Positions 49,416 to 61,156 of a DNA stretch of 64,000 bases are shown here, one piece after another. Location of the stretch: assembly GCA_020632575.1 (NCBI GenBank), contig JACKFH010000020.1:1-64000 (forward strand). The letters run 5' to 3'. Source of the stretch: Candidatus Omnitrophota bacterium. GTDB taxonomy: Bacteria; Hinthialibacterota; Hinthialibacteria; OLB16. The translations under genes were made by a program, and so were the position numbers. How positions within the stretch are numbered: the first letter of the stretch is position 1; every line of letters starts with the position of its first letter. The notes beneath the pieces were generated by a model. That model saw nothing but the letters and a program-made list of their open reading frames with translations, had not been told where the DNA came from and did no database searches.

Positions 49416-51263
49416 TTACTGGGAAAGGACGTACTCCACCAAATCGGCGATCTGGTCCTGGTTTAAACCCGAGGTTTCGCCGTGTCGGTCGTTGGGGTTA
49501 TGCCAGGTCAACACATCTTCGATGGTGGCGGCGCGTCCATCGTAAAGGTAAGGCGCAGTTCGCCAGACCTCGACCAGAGTCGGGGTGTCGAACAGTTGGT
49601 TTTCTTCGTTCCCCACACCGGTGCCGACATCGTATTGTTTCAGATCGGTGAAAAGCGGGGCCGGGTGGCAAACGGTGCATCGAGCTTTTTCGAAGATGGC
49701 CTTGCCCCTCTCCGCGGATTCGGACAGCTCGCCATCGACCAGATAAGGACTCGGAATGGGCTCGAGCGATTTTAGGTACGCGTCGATTGCCTCGGCATCT
49801 GTTTCCGGCCGTACTACGAAGAAGATAAAACGGATTCCCGCTCGGACCGCTGTTTCGGCGTCCCCACGAATTCCTGTCGACATCGCTGGCGGCGTTTGGT
49901 GGGCCAGCAGCATATTCTTCGTGTTCTTCGGATTCCCCATTCCATCGTTCAATAGGTCCCAGTTCAACCCGTCGACGCGAGCATCCGGGTGACAACTTGA
50001 GCAACTTTGCCAATGCTGAAAACAAGCGGTGGCATCGTGGAAAAGCATTTCTCCGCGACGAACTTCCGATATTGGAGCGGTGGGCTTCAAAGAAACCGAC
50101 TTCGCTCGCGGGTGATTATCCGGGTCGATGTCCAAGATTCCGAGGCTATCCGTAAAGTATTCCGCCGCGTAGACACGAGACCCGATCACCGCCAACCCTC
50201 GTGGCCCCTCTCCCTCCAGTTTCAACCTTCTCCGAATCGAAACCAGGAAGGCGAGATCGTTGGGAACATCCTCGGGGGAGATCGAAACTTCGGTCACCGG
50301 CTCCCCCGAAGTGACCTTCGCAAGTTTCTCGTGCAAGGAGCTCCGATCAATCACACTCACTTCATGAGTTCCCGCATGGGAGACACAGAGGAAACGGCCA
50401 TCGGAAGTGCATACGACACCCCAGGGATTCGCGGCGCCGAGGTCGACATTGTCGAGAAGGACGGTGTTCAACAATTCCATCTTCTCCAAGTCGATCACGC
50501 TGAGTGCGTTCGTGTTCATCCAGCCGCGCTCAAGCTGAGTGGTGGGGAGGTGGAACCGTCCGAGGATATGGGTCACATAAGCGTATTTTCCATCCGGCGA
50601 CACACAGGCCCCTCGGAGGGACGTGCTTCCGTTGGGAAGTTGAATGTTGGCTGAAACGTTATTGGATTGAGTGTCGATCAAAGTCACTTTGGCCGCCACA
50701 TACTCGCCATCGCCCGGACCCGTAGGGAGGTGGTTGGCGACTACCAGGATTGAGCCATCTGGAGTGAGCGCACATGCCACGGGCTCTCTTAAGACGGGAA
50801 TCGTTGCGAGATTCTGTTTCGTTTCGGTGTCGATCACGGCGACTTCGTTGTCGAAACGATTGCAGACATACAGATTTGACCCATCGGGACTCAATGCCAA
50901 GTCTTGGGGGGTATGACCGACCGGAATACTGTCGATGATTTTAGAATTCTGTATGTCAATGACCGCCACCTGGTCTTTGGGGGAGGCGGTTGCAACATAA
51001 AGACGATTGCCATCGTGAGTGAGAGCAAGGCTTGTTGGTGGGGCGTTCAGTGGAATCTTTTCCGTAACCGTCTCCGATTCGATATCGAAAATCGCAACCT
51101 GTTGGCCGGTGTCCTCGGCAATGTAGAGGGCGCCTCCAGATGGATCGGCGATCAGGGAAAGGGGTGACGCATAATCGGAAGCCGACCCGGCGCCAAGGTT
51201 CCACAATCCAGCCAGCGTGAGGACCATCACCGACCATTTCAATTGTTTCATCAATCCAACCAT
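49416..51263 (-). CDS. YVTN beta-propeller protein with two cytochrome-c motifs
   Basis: A signal peptide (about 1-28) is followed by a seven-bladed YVTN/NHL-type propeller (about 30-400; VAVIDIQNSK, LALSPDGSNLYVCN, VAVIDTETK). A di-haem cytochrome-c peroxidase-like domain (about 405-615) follows, with two haem sites Cys-Ser-Ser-Cys-His and Cys-Thr-Val-Cys-His. The protein is periplasmic and likely redox-active, as in MauG/CcpA-like fusions. It is encoded 34 bases after the frameshifted HzsA-like gene, in the same direction as the haem-protein cluster. The start ATG may be at 51263 or 51251; the spacing from AAGGAG is long. Confidence 0.85.
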   Translation of the reverse strand: MVGLMKQLKWSVMVLTLAGLWNLGAGSASDYASPLSLIADPSGGALYIAEDTGQQVAIFDIESETVTEKIPLNAPPTSLALTHDGNRLYVATASPKDQVAVIDIQNSKIIDSIPVGHTPQDLALSPDGSNLYVCNRFDNEVAVIDTETKQNLATIPVLREPVACALTPDGSILVVANHLPTGPGDGEYVAAKVTLIDTQSNNVSANIQLPNGSTSLRGACVSPDGKYAYVTHILGRFHLPTTQLERGWMNTNALSVIDLEKMELLNTVLLDNVDLGAANPWGVVCTSDGRFLCVSHAGTHEVSVIDRSSLHEKLAKVTSGEPVTEVSISPEDVPNDLAFLVSIRRRLKLEGEGPRGLAVIGSRVYAAEYFTDSLGILDIDPDNHPRAKSVSLKPTAPISEVRRGEMLFHDATACFQHWQSCSSCHPDARVDGLNWDLLNDGMGNPKNTKNMLLAHQTPPAMSTGIRGDAETAVRAGIRFIFFVVRPETDAEAIDAYLKSLEPIPSPYLVDGELSESAERGKAIFEKARCTVCHPAPLFTDLKQYDVGTGVGNEENQLFDTPTLVEVWRTAPYLYDGRAATIEDVLTWHNPNDRHGETSGLNQDQIADLVEYVLSQ

Positions 51264-51297
51264 CGCAAAAAAGTTCTCCTTCTGGAAATTCGTCTTA

Positions 51298-54200
51298 TCA
51301 GGGTCGCTCGATAATCGGGGCGTTCATGCAAAGCGGTCGGATGGGAAGCTCCTCGATACCCGCAAAGTCCGGATCGGGTATGGAGCGGAGGTCCTCCTCG
51401 CCACGATAAACACAATTTGCGTCGACCCAAGCAATGAGCCTTCTCAGATCGACCGGATCCATCTTCCGACCGAGGTGCTCCTCATCCATGGCGACATCAA
51501 TAAGCTGACTTGTATATGAAAGATGTTGCAGTGGTCGAAAAGTCTTGTAACTCTCCGGGTCTCTTTGATCGAAATCCTCGACTAACATCGCGCCAGCGAT
51601 GCCTCCCATCACCAGTGAGGCATAGGGTTCGTTGAAAACGCCCGTACCGGGCCGGAAGGTCAAGTCGATTTTTTCCTTGGCTTCTCCTTCGCCTTGGTGA
51701 CATTCCGCGCAATAGCGGTCCAGAACTGGTTGAACAAACTTTGTGTAGCTGATGGTCTCCGTTCCCCATGGTGGAGGGGTGAGTTCGGCCGGAGTTTGTT
51801 GAGTCATAGTATACGGACGATTGATCGGGGCGCGGCTGTGGCTTTCATGACAACCGACACAGCTGCGACGTTCGCCTGGCATCAGCCCGGAAAAAGAGCG
51901 CATCGTTTGAAGGGCTCGGTATTGCTCGTCAAGCAATTGGAAATGGAGCGCTTTCCCTGCAGGAACTTGGAAGTACACAGAGCCATCCGGTTGAACAGGA
52001 ACAGTTCCAAGAATTCTTTTAACCCCATCCGCCTGAAGAATCGAGACGACGGGTCCGGAATACCAGTTGGGGGAGATGTCCCTGGTCCAGGTGGTCGCGG
52101 TTTTTGAATCCATTTGGATGACTCGGAGGTGTTTGACCATGCCTTGCGGAAGGTCGGGAACTCCCTCATAAATGTTGGGACTGAAAAAGATCCCGGGTTG
52201 CGGGTCCTGACGATCCGCTCCTGTTCCTGGCCAGGCCACTTGGTCGCTCTGGGTGAGAGGCTTTTGGCGTGGCCGCACTGGCATCGCGTGCCAGATGTGG
52301 TGGGCCCCCTGATAGATTAACTCCCGGTTGCCATGGACATCCATCAGATAGAGACGGTACTTCCCGTCTCTTCGGGCGGAAACGAGAAAATCCTCCTCAC
52401 CTAGGGGGAACGGGGACTTGTAAGCGTCATAAGCCCCCGCTGTGTGATAAGACAGAGACTCGATCGGATCCAAAGGCGGCTCGCCACACTCTGGCCAGGG
52501 GACATCGGCGGTGATTTTCGTAAGCCCCTCCGGAAAATTGAAACCCTTGTTCGGATCAACGATGCCGATGCTCCCATCAAACCAGTTGTGATGAGCGGCG
52601 CCGGTGAACATGACCCGGTTGCTATTCGGAATTGGACGCGGCTCGACAAGCATGTCCGGCCAGACACTTTGGTTTCCCCAGAACACGCTGGTGTTGGTTC
52701 CATCCTGATTCACTGTCCAAAGACTCTGGATTCGCCAGAGGGCTTTGTCGGTGTATTCCCAGCGGGTGTAGATGACACGCCCGTCATTGAGAAGAGTCGG
52801 CAGCCAGTCCGGTTCGTTCCCATGACTGACCAGATAAATGTTGTCGCCGTCAGGATCGCATCGCGCCAGCACATAGGCGTAAGTGTATGGCATGCACCGG
52901 ATGTAAGTGTTGCAGCGAGATGTCGAGAACATGATGTGGCCATCGGGGAGATAGATCGGATCGAGATCGTCGTAATCGCCAAATGTTAGCTGTTTAAGGC
53001 CGGTCCCATCGATGTTGATTTCGTAGAGATGGAACGATTTTTCATCGTGCGGCTTGAAGGAGGCGAGAACCCGTGTGGCGTCGAAGGAGAGATCGGGGCG
53101 CCAAAAACTCCCCGGTTTCTCCGGCATGAGTTTGCGGATGGTTCCGCCGGGATGAAGCCCCTTCAATACAAGGAGCCTCCCTCCGGGGACCGCCATCATC
53201 CCATTCCGGTGGCGAGCCTCATGGGGCCATTCCGCCCCTTCGGGGTAGGGGTTGTCAATGAAGAGGATCTCATCGAAATCGATCAGTGGGTTTTTGAACG
53301 CAATCTCTCGCTTGACTCGGCGGACCGCGAGGTAAAGGTCTTTTGAATCGTGTTGGCCTAAGGTCAGTTGCGATTGCAGGCGTTCCAATCGATCGAGTTC
53401 ATCCGACAGATCGGGAAGCTGGGACATCTTTCCAATCCGTGAAGCGAGGTCTCGCGCCCACCCGATTTCTTGCTGAGTCCGGTCATCCCAGTTCTTCCCC
53501 TCAGATTGGAACAGCCAATCTTCTTCTAGAACCAGGGTGGCTTCCTCTTTGGTCAAGGTCCGTGTTTCAGGCTCGGTCGGTTCGACATGGAGGGCGGGGG
53601 GATGCGGGATCGAGGCTCGTGTCAATTTCTGTTTGAGACGCTCGGGTTCGGAGAAGGATGGCCACTCCTCAAAGGGGAGGCCGGATCCCTTTCGTAGCCG
53701 GCTCTCGGAAGCCCAGACCCCGGAATAACCGAAGCTCGGCCGCTCGACCGCGGTCATGCTCACGCACGCTCCCGTGGGTCCATCCACCACGAGCACACCT
53801 TTCAGAGCCGGGTCCAAAACGCTGTAATCGTTATCGGAATCATGGGCGGATTCGAGATTGGAGTAGACGCTCAGGCGAACATCCCTCAAGGTGACTTGAG
53901 AAGAGTTGGTGAGTGAGAACTCGATCCGCGCATCGGTTCCCTTCCCCATTCTTGCGACAATTTGGAGAGTGAGTTGTTCATCCTGGTTTGCAGTTGGACG
54001 GAAATCTCTGTCTCGGACAGTTTTTGGAGAGGTTTCTGATTTGAAGGTTCTCAATGGTTCGAGGATCCTTGATTGAGATAACCGCCAGCTGGGGTTCGCC
54101 GTTATCGTAGTTGATCGAATAGCTGAATCGGCTGAGTTGTCCACCTTTGGGGGAGTTCAGCGCCTGACGGTTTCCCTCCCAGAAGAAGGCGCCCCACTCG

Positions 54201-54544
54201 TTCAGAGCAAGGTCGGTGATGCCATTGTCGATCCAACGAGTTCCCGGTGAACCTCGTTCTTCAACGCTCTCTTCGGACGCCGATGATGTTGAGGCTTCCT
54301 TCGTCGCTTCTTGGATAAGCGAAAGGAGTTTATCTCTCGATTCAGCGTAAGCGAACAAAACCGTCCTGTTCATCTCTTCGCCTGGCGCTAGTTGATCGAT
54401 TTGCCAAGTCAGGATCCCGTCAGTGTTACCGAGCGATTCCAGCCCCTCTTGAACCGTTAATCCCGCGTGAAGGGCGCTCCCACCATAGAATAATAGGAAT
54501 GCGAATCCCCCAACGAGGATGGTTCGGATGTGTGCTCTGATCAT
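51298..54544 (-). pseudogene. HzsA-like di-haem protein with single frameshift
   Basis: A signal peptide and N-terminal beta domain lie in the frame 53978-54544. The rest, including TolB/PD40-type beta-propeller repeats (IDGTGLKQLTFGDYDDLDP, DGDNIYLVSHG) and two haem motifs Cys-Val-Gly-Cys-His and Cys-Ala-Glu-Cys-His, continues in another frame from 54144. The frames join within an A5 run (T5 at 54021-54025 on the plus strand). Removing one A reads SKTVRDRDFRPTANQDEQ straight through and yields 1081 residues. The family is the HzsA-like (hydrazine synthase alpha-related) group. Whether it is a mutation, a sequencing error or slippage cannot be decided here. There are two paralogs next to it. 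Confidence 0.75.
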
Positions 54545-54566
54545 GATGAATGATTCTCCCGGCTTT

Positions 54567-57500
54567 TCATTCGAGACTCGACACCCGAGTTCCCAAATGT
54601 TTCCTCAGTGTCCGGTCCACATAGTCCGGCCAGAGTGGGCAGTTCATGTCGATCCAGGTCTTGAAGCGACGCACCTCGTCAGTGGTCAGTTTGACTTCGT
54701 AGTGGCCCGCGTTCAGAACATCCCAGACTTTGCTCTTGACTGTTCCGAATGTGAGGGGTTCCAGCTTTTCGCAGCCGCCTGAATTCCATCCGCAATCGCA
54801 ATAGTGGACCCAGCCCTGGGAGACCAGGGTTCGGTAGGAGGCGGGAATTCCATGTTCGTCCTGTTGTCCCGAAAGGTTCAGAGTCTCCCTTGTCTTGGCG
54901 TTGTGGCAAGAAACACAGTGCTTTTCGAGAACAGGTTGAACAATCTCCTGATAAGAAAACGGTTTTCCGCCCCAAGAGGGTGTGTCGAGTTCACGGGGGC
55001 CGCTTGCCAAGGGTTTGCGGAGGTTGGGGAGCCATCTGACGGTGTTCGTGACATCCGATGCAACTTCTTTTCTCACCGGGTTGTAGCTGGACCACGCTGC
55101 GCATCCGCTGAATCTCATTGAAATTCTCATCCAGGATTTCGAAGTACAAAACCTTTCCGGCGGGGGCATAGAAATGCGCGAGCCATCTTCTTCGACTGGA
55201 ACGATTCCGAGCGGGCTTTGGCGACATAAGTGGGCCATCCGGCGGGACCGCTCACCAAGTCGACCGGTGACACATAGAAATTCATAAAAGGCTCATGGTC
55301 GTTTCGATAAGCCCCGTTGGACAGTTGTTCGAGTTCATCCTTGACCTCTTCAACGACGCGGAGGTATTTGACCGTTCCTCTTTCGACAGCATGGTCGACT
55401 CCTTCGTAAACATCGGTCAGAAAGAACTCGCCTTGGTCGCTCGCGGACTCCACTCGATCGGCGATCAAGGGGCTGCGGATCCTCATGATGGAAAAGGGTC
55501 GGGCAGACCGAGGAAATTTCCGGGTCGAGGTGGAGGACCTCACGATTCCCATAACGGTCGATCACATAGATCCCAAAACGTTTACGGGGAGCATGCGAGC
55601 AAAGGAAATAATCCTTGGCAACCGGAACCGGGTCACGGAAACATTCCTCTTTGGGAGGCGCACCCGGCCAAGGAACCTCGGGAGTCAAGCAGGTGATCGC
55701 TTCCGGATTGAACCGTCCCTTGTCGATGTCCACGAGAGCGATGGGACCATTGAGGTCGCGAAATGAGAGATGAACGTGCAGCAAATCTCGTTGGTCTCCG
55801 GAACTTCCTGACCGTTTGCATAACCATTCGGCTGGATGATGTCGTTTCCAAAACCAGTTCCGGTTTCGTGCCATCGGGACGGATGCTCCAGAGGGTGTGC
55901 CCGAAATCGGCCCCTTGTCCTGGTACTCGAGCGGGTCCAGATGATTCGGCCATCGTTCATCACCGATGGGGCCCACTCGGTCAGGTTCGCGTAGGAGAGC
56001 GGGCGGATGCCTGTGCCGTCCGTGTTCATCCGGAACAGCACCGCAGCCTGCGGACGCCAGCAGAGGAACCGTTCCTTGCATCGGGTGGTGATGAACGCGA
56101 GGCCACCATCCGGCAAAGGGCATGGCCAGTAATCGTGGAAGGGACCATCGGTCAATTTCCTCAGAGACCCGCCATCGGGATCCATGACCATGATGTGATA
56201 ATAACCTCTTCGGAGGGCGGTAGGCGAAGTAGATTTGCGACAGGTCGGGGTTGGCCATCGGTGTCCGTGCGATCCCTCCCGGCTTCGAAGAGAGTCTTTA
56301 CTTGAGCGCGCCCGGATCCAAACGGCCAGAGTTTGAGGGAATCTCCAATAGGTGAATGCCTCCTCCGGGACGAAATCGTGCATCCAAATTGACGCTGTAG
56401 TTATGGGAGGGTTCAAAGGGGTGACGCTTGGCGAATAAGATCCTTTGCATACGGGAGAGCTCCGGGTCTTTGAAAAAAAGATTCCTCTTGGCGCGGCGAA
56501 CCTCGAAGAAGAAATCACGTCCCGCGCGAGAGTTCTGAAGGTTCAATGATCCGAATCGTGAGTGTTTTTCCCGGAAGGCGCTCAACAATTCGCGTTCGCC
56601 TTGAATGTTGACCCCCTTGGATGCGAGTCGTTCGATCATTTCTTCCATCAGATTTAGTGAACGTTTGGCGGGATCGTAGTGGAAGAGATGGAGTGAATAA
56701 TCTTTGCCGTCTTCCTGGACATGGAGATCATATTCAGGCCCGATGGCGCCTTCCTGTGGAGCAATGGAGAGGATTCTCAATTCTCCCGGAGCCAATGTGA
56801 GTCCATCTTTAAGGTCAGCGGTGTTTCCTTTGAACTGAATCTCTTCGGTGGACGAAGCGACCAGACGGATCTGAAACCGACCGTTCTGATCATCTTCGAT
56901 CTGTCCCATCGCAAAGTTTGAAAAAAACAAGTTAATGGGTCGGCCCGTGGGGCTCGTGTGTTTGCCACCCATGCCAAGACCCATGCGGATGCCCTTTGCC
57001 GTGCATTCGGGAATGAGGTTGAGCGGAATCTTTATTTCAAAGGCGGTCAGGTAATCGTCATAACCTCCCTCAAGCGGGGTCGTTTCCACGACATTTCCAT
57101 TGCCATCGTAGGTGAGAAAAGCAAGTTCTTCTTTTTGGTAGGCGACCACTCCGATCCCATCGCCATCGGAATTCGAGATCACGGCGAGGTGACTAGAGAG
57201 CAATCGGTCAATCCTCAGGAACAAGAACAAATTGCCGTCATGTCGGCCCGCATAAAGCATGTGTTCGACACAGGGAGACTGATTGAATCCAGCCATGTGA
57301 GCCACTCTAACCACGCCTCTCGAAGATCGCTCCCAGCATTCATCATCTGGGCTTCCATCAAGGATTGGCGCCGACTCCAGATTTGGAAGTGGAATGGTGT
57401 CATCGCCACGGTGTCTTGGGTATTCCTTGACTCGGCCGTTGTAAGGGACCAGCTCGGAACTCAGGTCGGCGCGTCCGTGGGTTTTCAACCAAGCGTGTTC

Positions 57501-58157
57501 CTCTCCGAGGAAGGCATAACGTAGGAGCGAATCCTCATCCCGGATAGTCGATTCCAGCGTGGGAGTCTCAGTGTCTTCTTTCGAAGGCGGAGGCGGAACA
57601 GGTATTTTGCTGGGACCCGCGGAAGATGGTGCGGGAGAACGGACTTTGCGAACCGATTTCCATTCCCGACCATCGATGGATAGCAGGATTTCGAAACCGA
57701 TCGGCGTCCGATCCCGATAGACTCCAGTCCGGTCGCGGGAGAAGACAACTTCTTCGATGAGAGTGGCTTCGGGAAGTTCTATCTGAGCCCACTCATCAAC
57801 CGTCCCAGCGGCGATCCAACTGTGACCGTTGCCGACCTGCCCATCATTCAGGTGGGGGATGCGATGAATGGCGTGTCCAGGAAGGCAGGAGGAGGCGGTC
57901 GCTTCGGATCCCGCCGTCGCCAGGGCCAAGTTTGTCTCCTTATCCTCGCCATAGAGTTCAATTTCATCGATGCAAGGCTCTCCGCCATTGGTGGAGGTGA
58001 TCAGAAACCTGATGAATTTCGCTTCCAGTTGAGGGAAGGTGATGACATTGGCCTTGTCGGGATGGACGGAGAGGGTGTCCACTCCGAATGCGCCGGTCAA
58101 CGCCAGAAAGATGACCAGAGATCCAACCAAACTCATCGCATTCGTGTGTTTCCTCAT
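54567..58157 (-). pseudogene. HzsA-like protein with multiple frameshifts
   Basis: The N-terminal 620 residues (56298-58157) are intact: signal peptide, discoidin-like domain, a DOMON/CBM9-like domain and the start of the propeller. After 56298 the reading jumps between all three frames at least seven times. The pieces are MANPDLSQIYFAYRPP, GYYHIMVMDPDGGSLRKLTD, GADFGHTLWSIRPDG, FGNDIIQPNGYANG, RDLNGPIALVDIDKGRF, FFLTDVYEGVDHAVERG and the haem ends CIGCH and CVSCH. All pieces are in the right order for an HzsA-like protein. I chose the start ATG at 58157 because it precedes the leader and lies 11 bases after the upstream stop. It is either a pseudogene or a poorly sequenced stretch. Confidence 0.75.
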
Positions 58158-58168
58158 CTGCGTCGGAC

Positions 58169-60997
58169 TCACTCTTTTAACATGTCCCGCCATTTGTGGC
58201 GCATAGCCACCAATTCGTTTTCCTGCTCGGGGCTGAAGGATCCAGCTCGTTGCGCGTAGGTGTCGATCCAGACAATGAATCGCTCGAGGCTTTCGTCATC
58301 CAGAAAGACTCCTTCATGACCCTCAGGATCCATGACCATTGAGAGCAAGGCGCTTGTTCTGGCGGCCCCCTCGCCGGCTATCGAGCGCCCCTCCAGATAG
58401 CGGTTTTTGACATGGTCGTTCAGGCTGGGAGTTCCGAAATTCACCAGCGAATCGTAAGCGCTGGCGGAGGCTAGGTTAAAAGACGCCGCCTTGGGATCCT
58501 CTCCTTCCTGATTGTGACAACTCACGCAATGTTGATCGAGGACGGGTTGAATCAACCGATCGAACCGGAGTGGCCAAGAGCCTTCCGGTCCCGGTTCGAT
58601 CTTCGAGGGCACCCGCAATGAAGCGAGCGCTTGCTTCACTGGGGGCGCCTTGAGACGCGGTTCGTGGCAACCAATGCAACTCAGAGTTTGCCCGGGTTGG
58701 ACATGAGTGGTGGTCCTCATCGTTTGAATCGCCATTCCCTGCCGGTCCAAAACCTGAAAGAAAACGATGACTCCGGCGGGAACTTCGAAGTAAGCGGAAC
58801 CATCCTTCTCGACAGGGACTGTCCCCAGGACGCATTTACCCGGATCGTCCTTGGTGATCCCCAACTTGGGCGAGTCCATCGTGGGCTGCGTTTTCGCGGG
58901 AACGGCAACCACCCGAAGGTTTTGGATCTCCCCTTCCTCTACATTCGGCAATCCGGAGTAAACATCGGAAATGAGGAATCTCCCCTTCATGTCCGAGTTC
59001 GGCCCGGAGCCACTCGCAAGGACTGGCGGGGTTTCGCGGGGACGAATCGGGATGGGGCACTCGGAACCGATCTCCGGGTCTCGGTGAAGGAGTTCCATGT
59101 TCCCTTCCGCGTCGAAAAGATACAGTCCCATTCCGTTGGGAGAACGGAGTTGCCCCTCACGGACTACTCGCTCTCGCGCCCAGGAAACCAAGTAGTAGCG
59201 CTCGGAAAGCGGCCATGGGCTCGCGTAGAAAGAGTCCGGCCAGTCTTCGATTTCGGGGAACGGAACCTCCGGGGTTAAACGGGTGATGGGGTCATCGCCC
59301 TCGGTTCCCACCGAGGGATCGAGAAGGACCAAACTGCCCATCGTTTGGGCATGGTGACCGGATGCGGTGAAGATGATTTTTTCTGAGCCCGGAATCGATC
59401 GGGGTTCGAATGTGCAATGCGGGGCCCGGGTAAAATTGCCGTAGACAATCCGGGCGTTGGAGCCATCGGGGTTCGTCCTCCACAACCCCATGTAGGGCAT
59501 GTTGTAACGGTCGACATAATCCCAGCGCGAGTAGAGCAGAGTCCCGTCATTGGCCACGCTCGGGGTCCATTCAAAGTTTTCAAATGGAGAAATGGCGCAT
59601 AGGTTGCCGCCATCCGGATCCATGGCGTGGAGTGTGTAGACCGCGACCGGCCGCTGGGGGCCACCGCCGCAACGGACGTAACTGTCGGGCAGGTCTGGAG
59701 TCTCAAGCGTTTTTTGGGCGCTATCATAACCGCACTGAAGAGACTGCCCTCTGCGTGTGGAAAGAAAAACGATTCTGCCGTCGGGGAGATACCTGCCATC
59801 AAAGTTGTCATACTTTCCATGGGTGAGCTGACGCGGATTGGAGCCATCGAGATCCATCTCGTAGAGGTGGTAGAAGGCGTCTTCGGGGATGTTGTCTTTG
59901 TTCAGTTTATCTGGCTCATCGGCGAGTCCCGGATATTGCTTGCACCAGGCGAAGAGGACTTTGTTCGCGTCGTAAGAAAGCATCGGCCTTAGGAAACTTC
60001 CCGACTCGGTGAACCTCTCACTGATACACTCGACCCTCGGGGAGTCACTCTGGAAATCCCGGAGAATGTAGAGGCCGCCGCCGGGGCGCGACCACCAACC
60101 ATAGTATTGATCGGACATGTGGCTGTAACTGCCCGGCACACGTTTCACAAAGAGGATCGAATCGAAATCGAGCAAGGGATTCCGAAGGGTCAGGGATCGT
60201 TGAAGCCAAAGGGCCGCAAAGTAGTCTTTTTCTCCCACCTCCCTCGGAGGTTCGGCGTCCAACTTCGCTTGCATCTCCTCGACCTCAAACAGATCTTGGC
60301 CGACATCCAGGCCAGATTCTTTGAGGTCGGCAACCAAGCCCCGCGAGTGAACGAGAATCTCCACGACACGTTTTCGCCAATCGATTGATTGTACGGAGTC
60401 TTTTCCGGCCGACCACTGAGAGATCGAACTCTGGTTGGCGGGCTGGTTCAGCGCCAGGTTCTTGGCAGGTTCATGGGGACCGAAAACCTCGATCTCATCC
60501 AGGTGCAGAAAATCGTTATCCTGAAGCTGAATTCGAACGAACCGGGTTTCTATCTCATTGATCTCGACTTCGAGTGGCTGGTTATCGCTGAAGCCATAGA
60601 ACTTTGTTCCGTCGTGGTAATAAACGGTTTTCCATTCTTTGCCGTCCTCGGACAAAAGGACCATGAGACGGAAAGCGCGTGGCGCCACGCCATCGCAGCG
60701 GTTCCAGATGACAACCCTGGAAACAGGTTGAACCTCACCAAGGTCGACTTGCCACCAAGGCCTGCCCTGCCTGTCCGTGTGAAATCCCCAGCCGCCATCG
60801 ACGATTCCATCGCAGCCACCGGCAGCGTCGGATCGGGTGCTGGTTCCCAGATTTTCCCTGAGTAGCCAGTCGTTCTCGACCTGATTACGGAACAATAGGT
60901 CCCTCTCGTTTGGAGAAGCCCAAGCGAATAGGGCGAAGAAAACGGCCCCGTATAAAAAATAAAATGGTACTATTTTATGATTAATAGGGTGCATCAT
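58169..60997 (-). CDS. HzsA-like secreted di-haem propeller protein with discoidin-like domain
   Basis: The intact 942-residue member of the trio has a signal peptide (about 1-28) and an F5/8-type C (discoidin-like) domain (about 40-180, WWQVDLGEVQPVSRVVIWNR). A HzsA-like region with TolB/PD40 repeats follows (about 240-700, MDLDGSNPRQLTHGKYDNFD, MDPDGGNLCAIS). Near the C-terminus are two c-type haem motifs, Cys-Ile-Gly-Cys-His and Cys-Val-Ser-Cys-His. The similarity is to the hydrazine synthase alpha-related family found widely outside anammox bacteria, where the function is unknown. There is no beta/gamma subunit here, so hydrazine synthesis is not implied. Extracytoplasmic electron transfer or carbohydrate binding by the discoidin domain is inferred. 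Confidence 0.85.
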   Translation of the reverse strand: MMHPINHKIVPFYFLYGAVFFALFAWASPNERDLLFRNQVENDWLLRENLGTSTRSDAAGGCDGIVDGGWGFHTDRQGRPWWQVDLGEVQPVSRVVIWNRCDGVAPRAFRLMVLLSEDGKEWKTVYYHDGTKFYGFSDNQPLEVEINEIETRFVRIQLQDNDFLHLDEIEVFGPHEPAKNLALNQPANQSSISQWSAGKDSVQSIDWRKRVVEILVHSRGLVADLKESGLDVGQDLFEVEEMQAKLDAEPPREVGEKDYFAALWLQRSLTLRNPLLDFDSILFVKRVPGSYSHMSDQYYGWWSRPGGGLYILRDFQSDSPRVECISERFTESGSFLRPMLSYDANKVLFAWCKQYPGLADEPDKLNKDNIPEDAFYHLYEMDLDGSNPRQLTHGKYDNFDGRYLPDGRIVFLSTRRGQSLQCGYDSAQKTLETPDLPDSYVRCGGGPQRPVAVYTLHAMDPDGGNLCAISPFENFEWTPSVANDGTLLYSRWDYVDRYNMPYMGLWRTNPDGSNARIVYGNFTRAPHCTFEPRSIPGSEKIIFTASGHHAQTMGSLVLLDPSVGTEGDDPITRLTPEVPFPEIEDWPDSFYASPWPLSERYYLVSWARERVVREGQLRSPNGMGLYLFDAEGNMELLHRDPEIGSECPIPIRPRETPPVLASGSGPNSDMKGRFLISDVYSGLPNVEEGEIQNLRVVAVPAKTQPTMDSPKLGITKDDPGKCVLGTVPVEKDGSAYFEVPAGVIVFFQVLDRQGMAIQTMRTTTHVQPGQTLSCIGCHEPRLKAPPVKQALASLRVPSKIEPGPEGSWPLRFDRLIQPVLDQHCVSCHNQEGEDPKAASFNLASASAYDSLVNFGTPSLNDHVKNRYLEGRSIAGEGAARTSALLSMVMDPEGHEGVFLDDESLERFIVWIDTYAQRAGSFSPEQENELVAMRHKWRDMLKE

Positions 60998-61156
60998 CCC
61001 GCCTCCTCAAACCAAGACCAAGCCGATTTTCAGCCTTTTTTGCGGTCTCGGCTACCCCATTTCTTTCGCGTTTCTAGCTCGCAGGTTGGAGGAATCGAGT
61101 TCTTCTTCTAAACCGGGGCCATGAGGACTGTTGATTCCATTGACCTTCTCGGCATC

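Noticed and set aside
58169..60997. Hydrazine synthesis (anammox) capacity
   Set aside because: The HzsA-like family is widespread outside anammox bacteria, and no HzsB/HzsC subunit or hydrazine dehydrogenase is in the window.
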